From the IMG/VR virus record IMGVR_UViG_3300030102_004963, positions 1 through 34,316 of that record: DNA of 34,316 bases, one strand, 5' to 3'. This document shows positions 32,034-34,316 of this stretch, in pieces. The notes beneath the pieces were generated by a model. That model ran no database searches, was not told the origin of the DNA, and saw only the letters and a list, made by a program, of their open reading frames with translations. Position 1 is the stretch's first letter. Each line of letters opens with the position of its first letter. Position numbers and translations under genes: made by a program. Origin of the DNA: a virus.

Positions 32034-33697
32034 TGCCACAAGTATTCAGCCCCGGTGAACCTGAGACAAGACCCCTCGACCCCACTGCTATCGTATACAC
32101 AACTGCGCAGAAGGTCGCAGACCTGCTGGACATAGGGCCGCAGGAAGCGGTGCTGATGTCCGCCAACGCGGAGGCCAACGCCGTGTTCGTAACGGGCTCT
32201 GACTACAGGAACATTGGATTCTCAGCGGAGGACACGATTCTCATCTACAGCGATGCCGACCCAATGGGCACCACGTGCACCATCACTGGCATCACATCCA
32301 CGGCTGGTGGTGTCAAACTGACGTTCTCAGAGACGATAAACCCCGGTCTATACGAGATATCGGATAACGGATACGTCCAGAACCAAGCGTCGTTCACTAA
32401 TGGCAGGACTCGTGGTATCACCAAGGACAAGGTCAATGCGATTATCACTAGGATGCAGGACAAGATAGACAACGTGACCCACAACTCATGGAGGCCCAAT
32501 CTGGTCTCTGCCGAGTACATCAACTTCGACACCTACAAGCCGTACAGGCGGAGGTACTACACCGATTACGTAGGCACCACGCCTCTTCTGTTTCGCAATA
32601 TTCAGCAGATGCTCCGTATAGAACTGTGGCAGGGTGACGACTACAGGGAGATAGGCGCTGCTGAGGCACGTGTCAATGTGGAGAACTACGCAGAACTTTC
32701 TGGTAACTCCCTGTACCTGTCTGCTGGTAATGGGAGCACTGCCACGTTGTCCGTGGGCACCGGCACCGGACAATGGAGAGCGGACTTCGACATGATAACC
32801 ACAGCGCAGAACCTAGCAGACCTCATCAACAAGGAAGACAGGGTCAATAAGGCAGCGGTTGAGTTTGCACCCGCATTTACATTAGAGGGAAGCACATCCA
32901 ACGTCGCTGTCCACAACGAGTTCCTAGCGACCGCTAATGCCGACTACGGCAGCGGTCAGGTAAAAATCACGAGCATGAGGTCCACCCAAGCGGGAGAGAC
33001 CTGTACCATAGCAACCAACGACACCACCAACCTACAGATATCTCAAACCCAGACTGCTAACGCTAATAGCGCGTCAGTCTCAGGTAGTTCCGGTACCGCT
33101 ACTGTGACCTTAGGTTACATCTATGAGGATGGCTTAGCCACTACCACTGCGTCTAACACGACTGGCTTCGCAGAGAAGGGCCTATTGCAGGTAGGGAACG
33201 ACGTAGTGTCCTACACTGGCAAGACCGCAACGACGTTCGATGAAGACACGGGTGCTGTGACGGCCTTCGGCACGTTCACTGGTTGTGCCAACGTCAGTGG
33301 CACTCCGCTCACCACCCTCAACACGACGGGAACTGGAATAGTCCAACATAGACTATCAGTCGATTTGCAAGGCGGTAGTTCCAGTGGTGACAGAGCAAGG
33401 CTCAGGGACTACTGGGTAGACCACGAGATGGGCATAGTCTACTTCAACAACTCATACCCGTTCTTCGAGTGGAACGCAGTCAAGGTGGCATACATCTACG
33501 GAGAGAGGTATCTGGAGCAAGCGATAGAGGACATATGCACGAAGATGGTGGCCATCGAGTTGCTCATGAGCGATGACAGGAGCGTCCTCATACCAGAGGG
33601 TACACAGAACGTGGACCTCGCTTCCAAGATTCAACTGTACAGGCAGGACATAGACAGGACGCTACCTCGATACATAGAGGTGATTACGTTTGAGTAA
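32033..33697 (+). CDS. Probable head-tail adaptor with beta-rich insertion
   Basis: A 554-residue protein. The N-terminal part (TAQKVADLLDIG...) and C-terminal part (VKVAYIYGERYLEQAIEDICTKMVAIELLMSDDRS...LASKIQLYRQDIDRTLPRY) together resemble gp6-like head-tail connectors, which are usually 100-200 residues. Between them lies a long Thr/Ser/Asn/Gly-rich beta region (about 200-430) that could be one or more Ig-like or receptor-facing domains. Gene position, after the capsid genes and before probable tail genes, supports an adaptor. Confidence 0.65.
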   Translation: MPQVFSPGEPETRPLDPTAIVYTTAQKVADLLDIGPQEAVLMSANAEANAVFVTGSDYRNIGFSAEDTILIYSDADPMGTTCTITGITSTAGGVKLTFSETINPGLYEISDNGYVQNQASFTNGRTRGITKDKVNAIITRMQDKIDNVTHNSWRPNLVSAEYINFDTYKPYRRRYYTDYVGTTPLLFRNIQQMLRIELWQGDDYREIGAAEARVNVENYAELSGNSLYLSAGNGSTATLSVGTGTGQWRADFDMITTAQNLADLINKEDRVNKAAVEFAPAFTLEGSTSNVAVHNEFLATANADYGSGQVKITSMRSTQAGETCTIATNDTTNLQISQTQTANANSASVSGSSGTATVTLGYIYEDGLATTTASNTTGFAEKGLLQVGNDVVSYTGKTATTFDEDTGAVTAFGTFTGCANVSGTPLTTLNTTGTGIVQHRLSVDLQGGSSSGDRARLRDYWVDHEMGIVYFNNSYPFFEWNAVKVAYIYGERYLEQAIEDICTKMVAIELLMSDDRSVLIPEGTQNVDLASKIQLYRQDIDRTLPRYIEVITFE

Positions 33698-34064
33698 TAG
33701 GGCGATTGACCGCAATGACCCATCCTACGTAGACTACATGGAGGCAGTTGCGAAGGAGTTCGAGAAGGGCGAGACGCAGGAGCAACTGAAGATGCTCATA
33801 ACGCAGACTCCTCCCGAGTTCAGAGAGGCCATAGAGAGGCAGGAAGCGGATTTGTCAGGCCTCAAGAAGACACCTGACGGATACGAGAGGATGAACGGGA
33901 CACAGGCATCAGCAGATGAAATCTTGTCGTTTAACAACAATGTGAATACCCGCATGTTAAATGAGTCCCCCGCTCTCCGAGAGCACAAGGTGGTCATGCG
34001 AGACGGCAAACTACAGCCTGACTTCATACTATACGAAAGGGAGATGGAGGTCAAGAAATGGTAG
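33690..34064 (+). CDS. Small protein between adaptor and tail genes
   Basis: A 124-residue protein with a TTG start inside the end of the previous gene, chosen because GAGGTGA at 33677-33683 is well placed. It is helical and acidic in the first half (SYVDYMEAVAKEFEKGETQEQ). No family is recognised. The position suits a head-closure protein. Confidence 0.65.
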   Translation: MSNRAIDRNDPSYVDYMEAVAKEFEKGETQEQLKMLITQTPPEFREAIERQEADLSGLKKTPDGYERMNGTQASADEILSFNNNVNTRMLNESPALREHKVVMRDGKLQPDFILYEREMEVKKW

Positions 34065-34316
34065 CCACGTTCAAGGAAGGCATCGACCTAGTGATTGACA
34101 CTCTCAGTGACAACTGGAACAGGGGCAACACAGGCAACTTCAAGCCCGTCATCATAGACATAGCAGAGGTCGGTGCAGAGAGAGGGAAGAGGCTCGACTT
34201 GGACAGGACCGACTACGTCCTCGTCTTCGAGACTGCACACAACGAGGAGACACCAGAACTGCTCTACGACTTCGTCACAACCAGAATCAACATCACAGTC
34301 GACATGAGAACCACAA
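34058..34316 (+). CDS. Head-tail or tail protein, cut by window edge
   Basis: The first 86 residues of a gene whose ATG overlaps the previous gene's end by seven bases. It starts MVATFKEGIDLVIDTLSDNW and shows alternating strands and helices (KPVIIDIAE, DYVLVFETAH, INITVDMRT). The size and order suggest a tail-terminator or neck protein, but the C-terminus is missing, so this is a guess. Confidence 0.55.
   Translation, partial: MVATFKEGIDLVIDTLSDNWNRGNTGNFKPVIIDIAEVGAERGKRLDLDRTDYVLVFETAHNEETPELLYDFVTTRINITVDMRTT

Noticed and set aside
1-34316. tRNA or rRNA genes
   Set aside because: I saw no cloverleaf-like stretch or rRNA sequence on reading; gaps between genes are too short for rRNA.

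Overview
This window reads as the structural half of a tailed double-stranded DNA virus genome of the HK97 lineage (Caudoviricetes type), or the corresponding part of a provirus. The hallmark genes are all present: large terminase (16669-18129), portal (19331-21091), a prohead protease fused to a scaffold (27817-29220), major capsid protein (29232-30371), head/decoration genes and a likely head-tail adaptor (32033-33697). The last gene runs off the right edge, so the tail genes should lie beyond it. The host is probably an archaeon. This is inferred from TATA-like AT-rich boxes at leaderless or short-leader distance from starts, heavy use of AGG/AGA arginine and ATA isoleucine codons, GGTGA-type ribosome sites and an HMG-CoA-lyase-like gene. 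A marine Poseidoniales-like (Marine Group II) host is the guess I would test first, but nothing here proves it.

Layout. 1-251 is gene-free and holds GTTTGCGCT repeats and an AT-rich promoter. 252-6799 is an accessory block of small genes. Several of these start with the same amphipathic peptide, roughly [FY]-D-x-A-W-x-L-L-K. The block also holds an HMG-CoA-lyase-like enzyme, a cluster of small cationic and Cys-rich proteins, and one short pair of minus-strand genes (2524-2960). 6800-6893 is an AT-rich promoter region. 6941-11800 is a block with three clear membrane proteins, a Ras/Arf-like GTPase with a hydrophobic N-terminus, an AbrB-type DNA-binding protein and a tandem zinc-linked DNA-binding protein that could be the small terminase. 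11800-16646 encodes three large, low-complexity or unknown proteins. 16669-21091 holds terminase, a LAGLIDADG-domain protein and portal. 21130-27758 holds small portal-proximal proteins and a 1734-residue protein with a DNA-ligase-like nucleotidyltransferase domain near its C-terminus. 27817-34316 is the capsid module.

Almost all genes are on the plus strand, and many neighbours overlap by ATGA or TGATG, which suggests long translationally coupled operons. Several genes shorter than about 60 codons follow from this coupling: 2524-2652 on the minus strand, 4536-4691 and 22392-22541.

The most promising undescribed biology is the recurring FDxAWxLLK tag. I suggest it is a capsid-targeting or scaffold-docking signal that loads many accessory proteins into the prohead, by analogy with the capsid-targeting sequences of T4 internal proteins. 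The scaffold and a portal-adjacent coiled-coil protein also share a C-terminal MSWSE[VI]H motif. Other leads are the viral GTPase/membrane block, the ligase-like domain in the giant protein, and the HMG-CoA lyase.
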